Below, in pieces: positions 7,254 to 8,471 of a DNA stretch of 8,471 nt. The position numbers were made by a program, and so were the translations under genes. Source of the stretch: Fusobacterium_C sp036516095 (GTDB lineage Bacteria; Fusobacteriota; Fusobacteriia; Fusobacteriales; Fusobacteriaceae); NCBI RefSeq assembly GCF_036516095.1, contig NZ_DATBUM010000175.1:1-8471 (forward strand). Reading direction: 5' to 3'. Numbering within the stretch: position 1 is the first letter of the stretch; each line of letters starts with the position of its first letter. The notes beneath the pieces were generated by a model, which was not told the origin of the DNA, did not search any database, and worked only from the letters and a program-made list of their open reading frames with translations.

Positions 7254-7514
7254 TTAGAAATGAAAAAAAACTTTAAGAATTCTGTTTCCAAAATCCCTAA
7301 AGTTCTTTCCTTTTTGTACATCTACAATAGATATCTTTTTATCAAATTTAGGATATAGCTCCTTCAATAATCTTGTATAATAATAGCCTCTGTTTTTATC
7401 TTCTACAAATACCAGAATCTTATGAGACAAAAACTTTCCAATGATATTAGCATCCATTTCTACTTTATTAGAGAATTTTTCAATTTCCGGAGATATCATA
7501 TTCATGTCTATCAC
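7254..7514 (-). CDS. Short TOPRIM-like protein, probably a truncated remnant
   Basis: An 86-residue ORF overlapping the end of the ATPase gene by 35 bases. The visible feature is KILVFVEDKNRGYYYTRLLKE (about 32-52), a beta strand ending in a glutamate (E38) followed by a helix, then KKISIVDVQKGKN, a second strand; this is the pattern that opens TOPRIM-type nuclease domains, including DUF4435/AriB and OLD proteins. Such domains and proteins are much longer, so only the beginning remains. The last 15 or so residues are encoded by a terminator hairpin and its T-run, so they are probably not ancestral coding sequence. The start could be GTG at 7512-7514 or ATG at 7503-7505; the latter has AAGGTG about six bases upstream and looks better, giving 83 residues. 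Translation may be coupled to the ATPase gene. The TOPRIM assignment is tentative, and the ORF is probably non-functional. Confidence 0.55.
   Translation of the reverse strand: MIDMNMISPEIEKFSNKVEMDANIIGKFLSHKILVFVEDKNRGYYYTRLLKELYPKFDKKISIVDVQKGKNFRDFGNRILKVFFHF
7263..7304 (-). terminator. Rho-independent terminator overlapping the end of the TOPRIM-like ORF
   Basis: On the minus strand a 15-base arm (7290-7304, AACTTTAGGGATTTT) pairs with 7269-7283 (AGAATTCTTAAAGTT) through 12 Watson-Crick and three G-U pairs, with the loop GGAAAC (7284-7289), followed directly by six T (7263-7268). This is a complete intrinsic terminator. It lies inside the last codons of the small ORF ending at 7254, so transcription should stop before that ORF's stop codon is copied. 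It also isolates the regulator-ppdK-fbp promoter from upstream transcription. Confidence 0.75.
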
Positions 7515-8471
7515 CTTGATTCCTATTTAAATCAATAATTCCCTTTTCATCCATATTCTGAAGAATAAATGGAGAATGTGTTGCAATAATCAGCTGAGAG
7601 CTTGTATTATTTTTATCTTGTAATATTTTTCCCATAAGCTCCCCTAAGGATACTTGCCATTCTATATGTAAAGATCTTTCTGGCTCGTCTAAAAGAATCA
7701 TGGTATCTAACTTAGATTGAAAAAAAAGTTGAGTATATATAATCAATAATTCAGTTTCCCCTGAGGATAAATTCTCAACTTTAATTTTACTGCTCTTTTC
7801 TAAAGAACGAATTTGAATATCCATATTTTCTTCATCCAAATAAACTTCTTTTCCCGTTTGATAAAAAAAGGAATTAATTCCCTTTAAATATTGAGAAAGA
7901 GTGTCATCTTTGATTTCTTTGATTATATTATTTAAATACTCTTTTGTTAACTTCTCCCATATACCAGTTACTATTTTTATGGGATTTAGGATTTTTTCTA
8001 AATAATCAAAGGAATTTTCTCCTTCTGCAAAAGAAATATTTTTATTGACAATACTTTCTAAATATTTTTTTCTATCATCTATATACTGAATACCATAGGA
8101 CCAAGAATTTATATTACTCATAAATCTTTCATAATAACTATTTGATAAATTCATTCGGAATTTTGATTGAAATACAGATTCCAAATTTTTCTCGTAACTT
8201 AATAATTTTTCTTTTAGTTCTTCTTTTTCATGTTCTATATCTAATTCTTCAATTTCTTCTTTCAATTCCATTATTCTATTTTTGTAGCTCTTTTCCATGT
8301 ATCGATTCATTCTGGAATCAAAAATAACACAACTAAATTTTTCTTCGTCTATACTTTTATTGTCATTTTGAATAAGATCTTTATTTTCTTTTTTTTGATT
8401 GTAACATCAAATTTCTCTTTTTCAGTTTGAAAAAAAAACGATATGCTCTCATAATCTAACATTCTTAAAAA
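7480..8471 (-). pseudogene. ABC/AAA_15-type ATPase, frameshifted and cut by the window edge
   Basis: ATPase of the SMC/RecF/OLD-like ABC class. The main open frame runs from 8406 to 7480; its first ATG (8308-8310) gives 276 residues but has no ribosome site, and the open frame extends 32 codons further upstream, so it is not a real start. Counting from that ATG: charged coiled-coil segment (about 5-45), ABC signature LSSGETELL (181-189), Walker B and D-loop MILLDEPERSLHIEWQ (204-219), and H-loop IIATHSP (241-247). The Walker A half is absent. Another frame, 8349-8471, encodes a fitting upstream piece (MLDYESISFFFQTEKEKFDV), and the two join if the eight-A run at 8389-8396 had nine (or six) A. 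Hence one gene, broken by a frameshift, with its Walker A beyond the right edge. The order ATPase then TOPRIM-like ORF recalls AriA/AriB of PARIS. A homopolymer sequencing error, or phase variation, could also explain the break. Confidence 0.75.
8389..8396. repeat. Homopolymer T8 (A8 in the gene) at the ATPase frameshift
   Basis: Eight identical bases at the point where the ATPase reading frame changes. One more base, or two fewer, would restore a continuous frame. A second run of nine (A on the plus strand, 8430-8438) lies about 35 bases away but does not disturb the frame. Such runs are prone to slippage in replication and to miscounting in sequencing. Confidence 0.8.

Noticed and set aside
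7480..7514. A frameshift at the overlap joining the ATPase and the TOPRIM-like ORF into one OLD-like protein
   Set aside because: Possible, but there is no homopolymer here, both the stop and the downstream start look usable (AAGGTG before ATG at 7505), and overlapping genes are common in such pairs. Kept as two genes.
8308..8310. ATG as the true start of the ATPase
   Set aside because: No ribosome site, protein-like sequence continues upstream in frame, and Walker A would be missing.

Overview
The window looks like a chromosomal piece of a low-GC, Gram-negative anaerobe, most likely a Fusobacterium. The reasoning is indirect: the DNA is AT-rich with strong GGAGG-type ribosome binding sites, yet it encodes a FadL-type outer-membrane porin (so there is an outer membrane) beside Firmicutes-style central metabolism (class III fructose-1,6-bisphosphatase, pyruvate phosphate dikinase, a CcpN-like HTH-CBS regulator). 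That mixture is typical of fusobacteria. Base composition and gene content would suit the F. necrophorum/gonidiaformans group better than F. nucleatum, but this is inference. Every gene lies on the minus strand, so the biological reading order is right to left.

Right end (7254-8471): remains of a two-gene cassette. First comes an ABC/AAA_15-type ATPase whose Walker A part lies beyond the window edge and whose frame is broken at a run of eight T (eight A in the gene). It overlaps a short ORF with a TOPRIM-like start that runs straight into a rho-independent terminator. The ATPase plus TOPRIM-like order recalls PARIS (AriA/AriB) or OLD-like defence systems, but the cassette appears decayed.

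Middle (2050-7134): a compact three-gene unit, CcpN-like HTH-CBS regulator, then ppdK, then class III fbp, with gaps of 20 and 10 bases and a clear terminator after fbp. PpdK can make phosphoenolpyruvate from pyruvate and Fbp makes fructose-6-phosphate. In Bacillus, CcpN represses gluconeogenic genes. The unit therefore reads as a self-contained gluconeogenesis module with its own metabolite-sensing regulator.

Left end (1-1860): a FadL/OMPP1-family outer-membrane protein with a textbook promoter (TTGACA, 17-base spacer, TATATT), followed after 29 bases by a TetR-family regulator that runs off the left edge. The regulator has its own good promoter inside the end of the porin gene. The pairing suggests control of uptake or export of a hydrophobic compound.

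No tRNA, rRNA, CRISPR array, insertion sequence or riboswitch was recognised. The only clear novelty candidates are the decayed ATPase/TOPRIM cassette and the related terminator sequences.
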